Assembly: GCF_014280875.1 (NCBI RefSeq)
Contig: NZ_JACLAL010000010.1
Span: 69,501-133,500, forward strand
Source: Paenirhizobium daejeonense
GTDB taxonomy: Bacteria > Pseudomonadota > Alphaproteobacteria > Rhizobiales > Rhizobiaceae
Length of the DNA: 64,000 nt
Reading direction: 5' to 3'
The notes below the pieces were generated by a model. The model was not told the origin of the DNA and made no database searches. It saw only the letters and a list, made by a program, of their open reading frames with translations. Made by a program: the position numbers and the translations under genes. Below are positions 8,077 to 15,901 of the stretch, piece by piece (position 1 is the first letter of the stretch; each line of letters opens with the position of its first letter).

Positions 8077-8976
8077 CTAGAGCCTTGCCTGGCGGAAGGT
8101 AAAAAAGAGGCGCGCAATCCAGCGTTCGTCCCGCACAAGACGGAAGCCGACATTATCGGGGGGTGTACCCACAGAGCATCCGCCACCCTTCGGCTCACGC
8201 ACGAAGGCGCTGAGCGGCGCACGATGCTTGCCGGTGGCGATATAGATGCCGCAGCTTTCGACGCTGTCGATGACCTCGCCCGAGGCCCCGAGGTTGACGC
8301 GGCGGTTGCAAGTGGTCGTCCATTCCCAGACATTACCGGCGAAATCAGCAAGTCCATATTCGTTCTCGCCGAAATATCCGAAGGGTTGCGGAGCGGGCTC
8401 CCGCGATGCCTTGCGGGCGGCTTCACGCTGATAGTCGGCCAGCCATCTGAGCGCAGGGTTCTTGCTGTCGGGATCGACGCCAAGCGCATCGTCTGGAAAT
8501 TTCGAGCCTGCAGCGAAAGCAAGCTGCTCGTCGCTCGGCAACGACCACACTGCATCGCTGTGCTGGCTGAGCCAGACCGCATAGCCGGTCGCATCGTCAT
8601 AGCTGACGCCGGTCGCGGGCATGTCGGAAGAAGAGGGCATCTTCGATTCCCGCGCCGGACATGCTCCGTCCGCGACACAACGGTCATATTCGGCGGTAGA
8701 AATCTGGTATCTGGTGATCGTTAAAGCCTGGGCGGCTTCCCGTTCCAGCATCGGGGCATCGACGGCAAATCCTGCTTTGAAGAACTCGCCCGCCTGCCGG
8801 TAACTGAAGGCCCGCGGCTCGATGAGAACGGTCTCCGGCGATGCCACCGAAACCACGCCGGGCTGAGGCACGATACCGGTGCGCAGGGCAAGCGCCCCCG
8901 CAAGGCCAAGCAGCAGCACCCCCGGCAGCATCAGCGACAGGGCGGAAACGGAACGATTTGCATGAACGGAAAGCAT
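8077..8976 (-). CDS. nirV: NirV, formylglycine-generating-enzyme-like protein linked to NirK
   Basis: A 299-aa exported or membrane-anchored protein: one N-terminal hydrophobic segment (about residues 10-32) is followed by an FGE-sulfatase (SUMF1-like) domain. Typical elements are TRYQISTAEYDRC, a PATGVSYDDATGYAVWLS block, GLADFAGNVWEW and the C-terminal NVGFRLVR. NirV is widely encoded directly after nirK. Its function is unknown; it is not strictly required for nitrite reduction in tested strains. A strong GGGGAGG precedes the ATG. It is read in the same direction as nirK, whose stop lies 73 bases upstream, so the two are probably one operon. The catalytic cysteine pair of true FGE was not confirmed. 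Confidence 0.9.
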   Translation of the reverse strand: MLSVHANRSVSALSLMLPGVLLLGLAGALALRTGIVPQPGVVSVASPETVLIEPRAFSYRQAGEFFKAGFAVDAPMLEREAAQALTITRYQISTAEYDRCVADGACPARESKMPSSSDMPATGVSYDDATGYAVWLSQHSDAVWSLPSDEQLAFAAGSKFPDDALGVDPDSKNPALRWLADYQREAARKASREPAPQPFGYFGENEYGLADFAGNVWEWTTTCNRRVNLGASGEVIDSVESCGIYIATGKHRAPLSAFVREPKGGGCSVGTPPDNVGFRLVRDERWIARLFFTFRQARL

Positions 8977-9049
8977 GACGACCTCCCCAAGGCCGCGATG
9001 GACGTGGCGGATCCGCGCCCGCTTGTGGCAGACGCGGATCCTTTGTCAT

Positions 9050-10192
9050 TCAGCTTGCGCTCGGCGCCAGCACCGAGGTCATCAGGTCGTCGTTCCATTC
9101 ACCGGTGACAGTGAAGTGGGCGGCGGCGCCAAGCTCGAAAGCCTCGATCAGGTTGTGGTTAACGTAAGCATATATGCCCGGCTGATGGAAGGTGTAGTAG
9201 GCAGCGCCTGCGGCACCTCCGGGGATGAACCAGGTTTCCTGGTCGGTGTCAGGCGCGTTGTGGAATTTGCCGTTAGCCCAGACATAATCGCCGTGCCCGC
9301 CGATCAGGTGCGGACGGGTATCGCGGTTGGCCTGCGAATGGACAATCAGGACCCGGTCGCCGACCTCTGCCTTCATGGCGTTCTGGCCCGTGAGCGCGCC
9401 AACCGCACCGTTGAAGACGATGTGGCTCGGAGTGAGCGACCGCATGACCTCCAGCGTATCGGCATAGGCATCGCCGGCGCTCTCGTATTTCTTGAAGTTG
9501 CCGTTCTCGTCCTTGGGAACGTAGAAGTCCTGTTCGCCGACATAGTAGATCTTGTCATAGGTCAGGTCGTTGCCCTTGGCATCCTTCAGGCCGTCACGCG
9601 GCAGCACCATGATCGCGCCGTTCATGCCCGAGGTAACGTGCCACGGAACCATTCCGGGAGGTGCGCAGTGGTAGACGAAGACGCCGGCCTTGGTGGCCTT
9701 GAAGCGGAGCACCGTCTGCTCTCCGGGATTGACCAACGTCAGCGCGCCGCCGCCCAGTGCACCGGTTGCAGCATGGAAGTCGATGTTGTGCTGCAGCGTA
9801 TTGGTGTCCGGGTTGATCAAAGTCAGCTCGACATAATCTCCCTCATGCACCACCATCAAAGGGCCGGGAACCGAACCGTTGAAGGTCATGGCGTGCACTT
9901 CCGTGCCCGCATCGTCCAGGATCATCTTCTGTTCCTTGATCGTCAAAGTGAATTCGACGACCTTCGGACCGCCTTCGGCCTTCTGCGTGTGGGCGTGGAC
10001 GAACGGAGGTTTGACCAGTTCGACCTTTTCCCGGGGAAGCTTGGCGATGTCGGCAGCGGTTGCTGCCGCATTGGTCTTGATGCCACCTCCTTCGGCGCGG
10101 GCCTCGGAAGTATTGATGATCGGCGCCAGGGCGCCGGCAAAGGCCACGCCGGCCAGGATTGTGCGGCGGGTTACCTGAAACTGCTCAGTCAT
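9050..10192 (-). CDS. nirK: Copper-containing nitrite reductase (NO-forming)
   Basis: Reduces nitrite to nitric oxide in the periplasm. The 380-aa precursor has a Tat-type signal ([16 protein letters not shown]) and two cupredoxin domains. All metal ligands are visible: type 1 copper His135, Cys176, His185, Met190; type 2 copper His140, His175, His346; and the proton-relay pair Asp138 and His295. These positions equal the numbering of the well-studied Alcaligenes enzyme plus 40, so this is a class I NirK. AGGAG 8 bases before the ATG at 10192 fixes the start, although the frame runs upstream to 10558. A TTG-N8-CAA site (10270-10283) is 77 bases upstream. Divergent from nnrS and followed by nirV. 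Confidence 0.97.
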   Translation of the reverse strand: MTEQFQVTRRTILAGVAFAGALAPIINTSEARAEGGGIKTNAAATAADIAKLPREKVELVKPPFVHAHTQKAEGGPKVVEFTLTIKEQKMILDDAGTEVHAMTFNGSVPGPLMVVHEGDYVELTLINPDTNTLQHNIDFHAATGALGGGALTLVNPGEQTVLRFKATKAGVFVYHCAPPGMVPWHVTSGMNGAIMVLPRDGLKDAKGNDLTYDKIYYVGEQDFYVPKDENGNFKKYESAGDAYADTLEVMRSLTPSHIVFNGAVGALTGQNAMKAEVGDRVLIVHSQANRDTRPHLIGGHGDYVWANGKFHNAPDTDQETWFIPGGAAGAAYYTFHQPGIYAYVNHNLIEAFELGAAAHFTVTGEWNDDLMTSVLAPSAS

Positions 10193-10269
10193 CGGAATGT
10201 CTCCTTGTGGTAGAGCGGAGCGGATATCGTCCGTTGACAAGAGTTCTACTCCCGATCGTAAAAGGTAAT

Positions 10270-10283
10270 TTGTGCCAGAACAA
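10270..10283. promoter_or_regulatory. Candidate NnrR/FNR-type site (nirK promoter)
   Basis: TTGTGCCAGAACAA fits TTG-N8-CAA and lies 77 bases upstream of the nirK start, in the divergent nirK/nnrS region. Confidence 0.7.
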
Positions 10284-10368
10284 ACTTCTTCGACGGGGGT
10301 TTTCACTGCGTCATTTTGGCAGGTCATGAAATGACAAAGATCAGAAGAAGAACCGCGCAGCCATTTGC

Positions 10369-10382
10369 TTGCGAATGCACAA
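10369..10382. promoter_or_regulatory. Candidate NnrR/FNR-type site (nnrS promoter)
   Basis: TTGCGAATGCACAA fits TTG-N8-CAA and ends 61 bases before the nnrS start. It is separate from the nirK site, so each divergent gene has its own box. Confidence 0.7.
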
Positions 10383-10443
10383 AGAGCGGCAAAAAGTTTC
10401 TTTCTAAAACGATTGCGGTTTATCAAGCAGTCGGAGACGCTCC

Positions 10444-11652
10444 ATGAACACCAGCCAACAGACGAGCCGCCCGGCGGGCGGAATTCCACGCGGACTGTCC
10501 AAAACAGGACCGGTCCTGTTTTCCTATGGCTTTCGCCCCTTCTTTCTCGGCGCGGCAATCGTCGCCATGACGGCCATGATCCTCTGGATCGCGGCGCTGG
10601 CCGGAACTGTCGAAGTCGGCGGCTCTTACGGCGCTCATCACTGGCATGCCCATGAAATGCTGTTCGGCTTTTCCTCTGCCGTGGTCGCTGGATTTCTTCT
10701 GACCGCAGTTCCCAACTGGACCGGCCGACTGCCGGTTTCGGGACTGCCGCTCGCCGGCTTGTTCGCGCTCTGGGTGGCAGGCCGCCTGCTGATGCTCTGG
10801 CCAGACCTGATCGGCATTGTGCCCTCGGTCGCCATCGAGAGCCTTTTCCTTCCGGTCCTGCTCTTCATTTGCTCCCGGGAAATCATCACCGGACGCAAGT
10901 GGAAGGATCTGAAGGTGCTCGGCGTTCTGGCAGTACTATCCCTCGCCAATATCGGTTTCCATCTGGACACGCTGGCCGGAGAGCACGGCGGTATGGTCGA
11001 GAGACTGGCGGTTTCAGCCTATCTCGTCCTCATCATGATCATCGGCGGTCGCATCATTCCGAGCTTCAGCCGCAACTGGCTGAACCAGAAGGGTGAGACG
11101 CGTTTTCCGGCATCTTACGGACGCTTCGACACAGCGGTCATTATAATCGGCGCGCTGGCGCTGGCCTGCTGGAGCCTTCGCCCAAATGAGCCGGCAACGC
11201 TTGCACTTGCCGCGATCGCCGGCATCGCCCATGCAGCAAGGCTGAGGCGTTGGCGCGGTCTGGCGGTGTGGCCGGAAAAGCTGCTCTTCATCCTGCATGT
11301 CGCCTACGCTTTCCTGCCGCTGGGATTTGCGGCAATCGCGCTCGGTGACCGCATCGGCCTCGGCGATACCGCGATCATGCATGTCATGACAGTCGGGGCG
11401 ATGACGGCGATGATGCTGGCGGTGATGACCCGCGCCACTCGCGGCCACACCGGCAGGCAACTGGCGTCCTCATGGCTTACCAACGCTTCCTATGCCGCAA
11501 TCCTCATGGCCGCGATCCTCAGACCGCTTGCCGACATTCTGCCTGACCAGGCCATGACGCTTTACAGCCTTGCCGGTCTGGCATGGCTAACCGCCTTCGG
11601 CCTCTTCCTCGCAGAATACGGTCCGATGCTCGCCCGCGTTCGCCGCCGCTGA
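10444..11652 (+). CDS. nnrS: NnrS family haem-copper membrane protein
   Basis: A 402-aa integral membrane protein with about 12 transmembrane helices. NnrS proteins bind haem and copper and protect denitrifying or infecting cells from nitrosative stress; the exact reaction is unresolved. Typical conserved parts are [12 protein letters not shown] near the N-terminus, [12 protein letters not shown] (a histidine-rich stretch near residue 65), and the C-terminal [31 protein letters not shown] lies upstream of the ATG. It is transcribed divergently from nirK with its own TTG-N8-CAA box, and a strong terminator follows. Confidence 0.95.
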   Translation: MNTSQQTSRPAGGIPRGLSKTGPVLFSYGFRPFFLGAAIVAMTAMILWIAALAGTVEVGGSYGAHHWHAHEMLFGFSSAVVAGFLLTAVPNWTGRLPVSGLPLAGLFALWVAGRLLMLWPDLIGIVPSVAIESLFLPVLLFICSREIITGRKWKDLKVLGVLAVLSLANIGFHLDTLAGEHGGMVERLAVSAYLVLIMIIGGRIIPSFSRNWLNQKGETRFPASYGRFDTAVIIIGALALACWSLRPNEPATLALAAIAGIAHAARLRRWRGLAVWPEKLLFILHVAYAFLPLGFAAIALGDRIGLGDTAIMHVMTVGAMTAMMLAVMTRATRGHTGRQLASSWLTNASYAAILMAAILRPLADILPDQAMTLYSLAGLAWLTAFGLFLAEYGPMLARVRRR

Positions 11653-11667
11653 CAGCAGCAGGACAAA

Positions 11668-11701
11668 CGAAAACGCCCGGTTCGAGGACCGGACGTTTTC
11701 G
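11668..11701. terminator. Bidirectional terminator after nnrS
   Basis: Stem CGAAAACG-CCGGT / ACCGG-CGTTTTCG around a short loop, with A-rich and T-rich flanks. It serves nnrS (+) and the convergent DUF59 operon end (-). Confidence 0.85.
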
Positions 11702-11727
11702 TGTTCATGAACCTGTAATGCCTCTGC

Positions 11728-12048
11728 TCAATGCCGGCTGACGACCTTCAGCGCGGAGGCACGGATCCTGTCCGGCGTCCAGCGCGGCTCGTAAACCAGC
11801 TCGACAGCCACCCGGCTTACCCCGTCGACCCCAACCACGCTCGCCTCGACCGCGTCCCTCAGGAAACCCGCAGCCGGGCAACCGCGTGAGGTCGTTGTCA
11901 TGGCAATCGCGACGACACCGTCGGCGTATACCGTGACTTCATAAATCAGCCCGAGATCGACGATGTTTCCGCCAATTTCGGGATCAAGGATACCACTCAG
12001 CGCGTCATAGATACGCGCCACGAGGGCACTCACAGCATCGTCGCTCAC
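11728..12048 (-). CDS. DUF59/MIP18 family protein (Fe-S cluster assembly-like, PaaD/SufT type)
   Basis: A 106-aa protein of the DUF59 (FeS_assembly_P) family. The signature DPEIGGNIVDLGLIYEV lies near residues 22-38. Family members such as SufT, PaaD and MIP18 take part in iron-sulfur cluster maturation. The cysteine in SRGCPAAGF corresponds to the usual conserved cysteine. The start is a GTG at 12048 with GGGAG eight bases upstream. It is the last gene of a four-gene minus-strand operon (DUF2249, 12-TM protein, double DUF2249, DUF59) and is separated from the preceding gene by 5 bases. The context suggests repair or loading of metal centres under NO stress; that is inference. Confidence 0.85.
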   Translation of the reverse strand: MSDDAVSALVARIYDALSGILDPEIGGNIVDLGLIYEVTVYADGVVAIAMTTTSRGCPAAGFLRDAVEASVVGVDGVSRVAVELVYEPRWTPDRIRASALKVVSRH

Positions 12049-12053
12049 GTCAG

Positions 12054-12578
12054 TTACTCCCGGGCTTCACCGACACGTATCAGCATCCGATAGGCAGAGC
12101 CACCTTCATCGAAATTGCCGACCCATTGATGCCCGCGCTTCTCCAGTTCCGGCATGAGAAAAACCGGCTCCCGTGAAAGAAGGGCAAAAAGAACCTCGCC
12201 GGGATCCATGAGTTCGATCCTCGCCAGAATGCGCGTCATCGGTTCCGGCGGATCAAGATCGGTGAGGTCGAGATGAAACACCGGCTCGGCCCATGCAGCG
12301 GCGTCGTTTCCGCTGGCCGATGCGGAAATGTCAGCGGGACCGCCGGCCTCAGGCGTGAAGAGCACCTGCCAGTCACCTCCGCCGATCTGCGAGACTTCAT
12401 GGCCGAAGCCGCGCTTGCCCATCACGCGAAACAGCGGCTCAGGCTTGAACGTCGCCAGCAGTCGCAGCCCTTCACCCGGCGCGAGCGATTGCACAGCCTC
12501 CATGATGGCCTGAAACGGCTCACCTCCATTGCGCAGTATGGGGCGCACATCGAGTTCCTTGTATGGTCGTGTCATCAT
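12054..12578 (-). CDS. Double DUF2249 domain protein
   Basis: A 174-aa soluble protein with two copies of the DUF2249 domain (TusA-like fold). The first copy begins at ELDVRPILRNGGEPF (residues 8-22) and the second around VFHLDLTDLDPPEP (about 99-112). Each shows the family pattern D-x-R/T...P-E-P-F/M followed by a basic-hydrophobic helix and W/YxV. DUF2249 proteins occur in denitrification and hemerythrin gene neighbourhoods; the function is unknown. The ATG overlaps the stop of the 12-TM gene by one base (TAATG), with a perfect AGGAGGT inside that gene's end, which indicates translational coupling. Confidence 0.82.
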   Translation of the reverse strand: MMTRPYKELDVRPILRNGGEPFQAIMEAVQSLAPGEGLRLLATFKPEPLFRVMGKRGFGHEVSQIGGGDWQVLFTPEAGGPADISASASGNDAAAWAEPVFHLDLTDLDPPEPMTRILARIELMDPGEVLFALLSREPVFLMPELEKRGHQWVGNFDEGGSAYRMLIRVGEARE

Positions 12579-13930
12579 TACCTCCTGAGGTCGGGGGATG
12601 GCAGAAAGAGATAGGGGCGGATGGTGCCTTTCGGCAAGCGCAAGTCGGCATCGACATCTGCAAGACGTCTTGCGCGCAAGAATTCAAGGACCAGCGCAAG
12701 AGTTGCTCCGAACTGCAGAACAACGCCCACGCGAAAAAGGAAGGGGTGACCAATCACGAGGGCAAGCGTGGCGGTCGTCACGCCCGCATGAAAGGCCAGA
12801 AACCACAGTCGGGCACGCTGCTCGCGCACGATATCCTGAACCCGCGGCGTAGGAACGCGTCCCAGCACCGGGCCATAGCATTCAAGCCAGGTGAGAAACG
12901 GCACGATCTTGTAGAGCTGGGCGAGACCGAGACCGGTCAGCCAGCCGAAGCCGGCAAGATAGACGATGGCCGGCACCTGCTCTTCAAGCCGGTCAAGGAG
13001 AAAGGCTGTGGCAAGCCAGACGAATGCGATGAAAAGCCAGAGGAAAGCCGCAAGGCTCCCAATGCTGTTCAACTCCATCTCCCGGCGCCGTCGAGCCTTC
13101 AGGACCGCCGAGAGATCGAGACCGTAAAGAAGGAGGCCGATGCCCGTAACGATCCCGAGCAACAGGGCGGCAAACACGCCGCTGACATCGAACACTGTCA
13201 ACAGCACCAACAAGACGAGAAGCACAAGGACGGAAGCGCCGCCTAGCAGAACCGTATTGGGCCGGCGGCCGGAAGGCTCGCTCGCAAGCAGGAACATCGG
13301 CAACAGCTTGTAGCTCACGCCGAGCGCCGAGAGCGTCAGCCAGCCGCCAAGCCCGAAAATCACGTGCAAAGGCAAGATATCGCTCACGAGCGCCAGAAGT
13401 TCCCCCGGCAGCAATCCCGACAGTCCGAACGCCATGAAGACGCCGAGACACAGCGTGCCGATCAGGCCGACGATACCGAGCGCCACGAAACGCCCCGCCA
13501 GCGGCAGGGGCCGGGCATCGAGAAATGTGCGCGCCACCATGACGGCAACGCCGAGATAACCTACCGCCAACAGCACGGCTCCACAGGCCAGAAGATGCTC
13601 CGACACCGCCATGCCCGAGGCAATAAGGGCGAAGCCGGACACCAGCCCGACTTCGCCGGCAAGGATCGCAACGAGGGCCGGAAGCGCCAGCCTCCCAGCC
13701 CGCAGCGGCTTTGCCGCGAGCACCGGCACGAACTGCAGCAGGGCTCCCGACATCAGGAGACCAAGCCATCCGGCGGTAATCAGATGAACGACGGCCAGCA
13801 CATCGCCGCCGGAAATGCCGGCAACCGGATTGCCATAACCCACGGCCAGCAAGCCCTCTCCCGCAAGCAGGAGAAGACAGGCGGCGGCGAAATAGCTCAT
13901 GGTCCAGCGGGAAAGGCTTGCTCCCGGCAT
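12578..13930 (-). CDS. 12-TM NnrS/oxidase-subunit-I-like membrane protein
   Basis: A very hydrophobic protein of about 450 aa with roughly 12 predicted membrane helices. Conserved-looking histidines lie in helices: VVHLITAGWLGLLMSGALLQ near residue 45, LPLHVIFGLGGWLTLSALGVSYKLLPMF near 190-215, and FHAGVTTATLAL near 390. The pattern resembles NnrS and distant haem-copper oxidase subunit I proteins, so haem binding is plausible but not shown. It lies in a TTG-N8-CAA-controlled operon between two DUF2249 genes. A GTG at 13939 also opens the frame, but the ATG at 13930 has GAGG eight bases upstream. Similar proteins in rhizobial clusters are annotated only as denitrification-associated membrane proteins. 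Confidence 0.75.
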   Translation of the reverse strand: MPGASLSRWTMSYFAAACLLLLAGEGLLAVGYGNPVAGISGGDVLAVVHLITAGWLGLLMSGALLQFVPVLAAKPLRAGRLALPALVAILAGEVGLVSGFALIASGMAVSEHLLACGAVLLAVGYLGVAVMVARTFLDARPLPLAGRFVALGIVGLIGTLCLGVFMAFGLSGLLPGELLALVSDILPLHVIFGLGGWLTLSALGVSYKLLPMFLLASEPSGRRPNTVLLGGASVLVLLVLLVLLTVFDVSGVFAALLLGIVTGIGLLLYGLDLSAVLKARRRREMELNSIGSLAAFLWLFIAFVWLATAFLLDRLEEQVPAIVYLAGFGWLTGLGLAQLYKIVPFLTWLECYGPVLGRVPTPRVQDIVREQRARLWFLAFHAGVTTATLALVIGHPFLFRVGVVLQFGATLALVLEFLRARRLADVDADLRLPKGTIRPYLFLPSPDLRR

Positions 13931-13964
13931 ATCGATCACCTCACTCAGCGAGAAACTACGCGTC

Positions 13965-14246
13965 TCAATGATCCGCGCCGCAGCAGCAGTCGCAGCCGCT
14001 GTTCTGCAGCCTCTCGATTTCGACGCGCCAGACGTCCGGACCCTGCTCGAGATATTCCCAGCCGAACATGCCGGAGAAATGCATCTCGAGCTGATAGTGC
14101 AGCGGTCGCGGATCGTGATCGCTCGTGATCAGCATGGCCCCACCGGGAAGCAGTGCATTGAGCATGCCGAAGATGCGGGGATGCCTCTCGGCCGGCGGCA
14201 CGGTGCGAACATCGATCAAGGGCTTTTCTTGCGTGGTCTGGTTCAT
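13965..14246 (-). CDS. Single DUF2249 domain protein
   Basis: A 93-aa protein with one DUF2249 domain: LIDVRTVPPAERHPRIF at the N-terminus, then PGGAMLITSDHDPRPLHYQLEM and WEYLEQGPDVWRVEI. It ends in a cysteine-rich tail, CDCCCGADH, which could bind metal; this tail is unusual and absent from the double-domain protein. The frame is open up to 14528, but the ATG at 14246 starts at the domain boundary and AAGGA lies upstream (about 12 bases, rather far). First gene of the minus-strand operon; the TTG-N8-CAA site at 14342 is 95 bases upstream. Confidence 0.8.
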   Translation of the reverse strand: MNQTTQEKPLIDVRTVPPAERHPRIFGMLNALLPGGAMLITSDHDPRPLHYQLEMHFSGMFGWEYLEQGPDVWRVEIERLQNSGCDCCCGADH

Positions 14247-14341
14247 GGGTCGTTCTTGTCCTTCATCGGCCCGAAGTCGTCTTTGTGAGGCCCGGGCTCC
14301 GGCCTGCGAGCGAAACCTAGCCCCAAGGGAGCAATGAGAAC

Positions 14342-14355
14342 TTGTCGCTGCGCAA
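14342..14355. promoter_or_regulatory. Candidate NnrR/FNR-type site (DUF2249 operon promoter)
   Basis: TTGTCGCTGCGCAA fits TTG-N8-CAA. It lies 95 bases upstream of the single-DUF2249 gene and in the divergent region shared with hemN. Confidence 0.6.
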
Positions 14356-14393
14356 ATAATATCGAGAACATCATCCAGCTTTCGCTCCGTTGC

Positions 14394-14407
14394 TTGGGAT
14401 TTGGCAA
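14394..14407. promoter_or_regulatory. Candidate FNR-type site (hemN promoter)
   Basis: TTGGGATTTGGCAA fits TTG-N8-CAA and ends 57 bases before the hemN start. The inner bases differ from the other sites, so a different Crp/Fnr protein (FnrL/FixK type) could be the main reader. Confidence 0.5.
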
Positions 14408-14464
14408 AGAGCAAAAGCGGACCGCGATCTAGGCTCCTGGCAGTTTCGAACGGAGTGCCGCCCC

Positions 14465-15817
14465 ATGTCCCTTGATATCGTCGAAAAATACGGCGAAGCC
14501 CGCCTGCCCCGCTACACCAGCTATCCAACCGCGCCGCGTTTTTCCCCCTCCATCGGCGCCGGCACCTATAGCGACTGGCTCACCCAGATCCCGGCGGGCG
14601 AGCCAGTATCGCTCTATCTTCACATCCCGTTCTGCCGGTCGATGTGCTGGTATTGCGGCTGTCATACCTCCATCACCCTCAAGGACGAGCCGATCCTCGA
14701 CTATCTCGACGTGCTCAAGCGCGAGATTTCCATTGTCGCGAAAACGGCCGGTAAGCCGCTGAAGGTCCGCAACATCCATTTCGGCGGCGGCACGCCCACG
14801 ATCATGAAACCCGAGGAATTCCTGGACCTATCCGCCTTCATGCAAAAAAGGCTCGACGTGATGCCCGGCGTCGACATCGCCGTCGAGATCGATCCGCGCA
14901 CCTTGACCGGCGACATGATCGGAGCGCTCGCCAAAGCCGGCGTCACCCGCGCAAGCCTTGGCGTCCAGAGCTTCGACCCGGTCGTGCAGAAGGCTATCAA
15001 CCGCATACAGACCGCGGAACAGACGGCTTGGGCTACGGATCGGCTTCGCGGATCCGGTATCGACAGCATCAATTTCGACCTGATCTACGGCCTGCCCCAC
15101 CAGACCGTCGCCTCCTGCATCGAAACCACCCGAACGGCGATTGCCATGCGACCCGATCGTTTCGCGGTCTTTGGGTACGCCCATATTCCCTCATTCAAGA
15201 AACATCAGCGACTGATCGACGAAGAGGCCCTTCCCGGTACCGCCGAGCGTCACGCCCAGGCGGAAGCCATCGCCGAAACGCTTGTTGCGGCCGGCTATCG
15301 GCGCATCGGTCTCGATCATTTCGCACGTCCCGAGGACGAACTCAGTCTCACCGCCGAAAACGGGCGTCTGCATCGCAATTTCCAGGGCTACACCACCGAC
15401 GCCTGCCGTACGCTCATTGGCTTCGGCGCATCTGCCATCGGCAGGACTGCTGAAGGTTACATGCAGAACGAAGTCGCCATCGGCCAGTATGCGCAGCGGA
15501 TTGCCTCGGGACAGCTTGCCACCTCTAAGGGTTACCGGCTGACGAGGGAGGATCGGCTTCGCGCCGACGTAATCGAACGCCTGATGTGCGATTTCGAGGT
15601 TGATCTCGACAGTCTCACCCGCTGCCACGGCTTCGACACCATCTTGTTGACCGAGGGCAATACGATGCTCGATAGATTGGCCAATGACGGCGTCATCGAA
15701 ATCAGGAATGGCGTCATCAGCGTAAGCAGCAACTATCGTTTCGTGATCCGCGTGGTCGCCGCAAGCTTCGACGCCTATCTCGGCGAAGCCGGCCGCACCC
15801 ATTCCAGAGCCGCCTGA
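14465..15817 (+). CDS. hemN: Oxygen-independent coproporphyrinogen III oxidase
   Basis: A radical SAM enzyme that converts coproporphyrinogen III to protoporphyrinogen IX without oxygen in haem synthesis. The protein has about 450 aa. The 4Fe-4S motif is CRSMCWYCGC (CX3CX2C), and GGGTPT and a C-terminal HemN domain follow, so it looks like true HemN rather than HemW. The frame opens at 14390, but MSLDIVEKYG from 14465 matches the family N-terminus. It stands among NO respiration genes that need haem (norB, norC), and an FNR-type box precedes it, consistent with anaerobic induction. Confidence 0.95.
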   Translation: MSLDIVEKYGEARLPRYTSYPTAPRFSPSIGAGTYSDWLTQIPAGEPVSLYLHIPFCRSMCWYCGCHTSITLKDEPILDYLDVLKREISIVAKTAGKPLKVRNIHFGGGTPTIMKPEEFLDLSAFMQKRLDVMPGVDIAVEIDPRTLTGDMIGALAKAGVTRASLGVQSFDPVVQKAINRIQTAEQTAWATDRLRGSGIDSINFDLIYGLPHQTVASCIETTRTAIAMRPDRFAVFGYAHIPSFKKHQRLIDEEALPGTAERHAQAEAIAETLVAAGYRRIGLDHFARPEDELSLTAENGRLHRNFQGYTTDACRTLIGFGASAIGRTAEGYMQNEVAIGQYAQRIASGQLATSKGYRLTREDRLRADVIERLMCDFEVDLDSLTRCHGFDTILLTEGNTMLDRLANDGVIEIRNGVISVSSNYRFVIRVVAASFDAYLGEAGRTHSRAA

Positions 15818-15846
15818 AACCCGTGCACGTCAAAGACCCCTGAATG

Positions 15847-15884
15847 AGAAAAGGCCCGGCAACACCCCGATGCCGGGCCTTTTC
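15847..15884. terminator. Bidirectional terminator between hemN and norD
   Basis: Near-perfect stem GAAAAGGCCCGGCA / TGCCGGGCCTTTTC around ACACCCCGA. It separates the convergent hemN (+) and nor (-) transcription units. Confidence 0.88.
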
Positions 15885-15901
15885 CGCGCCTCGCGGACCG
15901 C

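Noticed and set aside
8077-8976. NirV as a sulfatase-modifying enzyme
   Set aside because: The domain is FGE-like, but the gene is in a nirK operon with no sulfatase nearby, and the catalytic cysteine pair was not confirmed.
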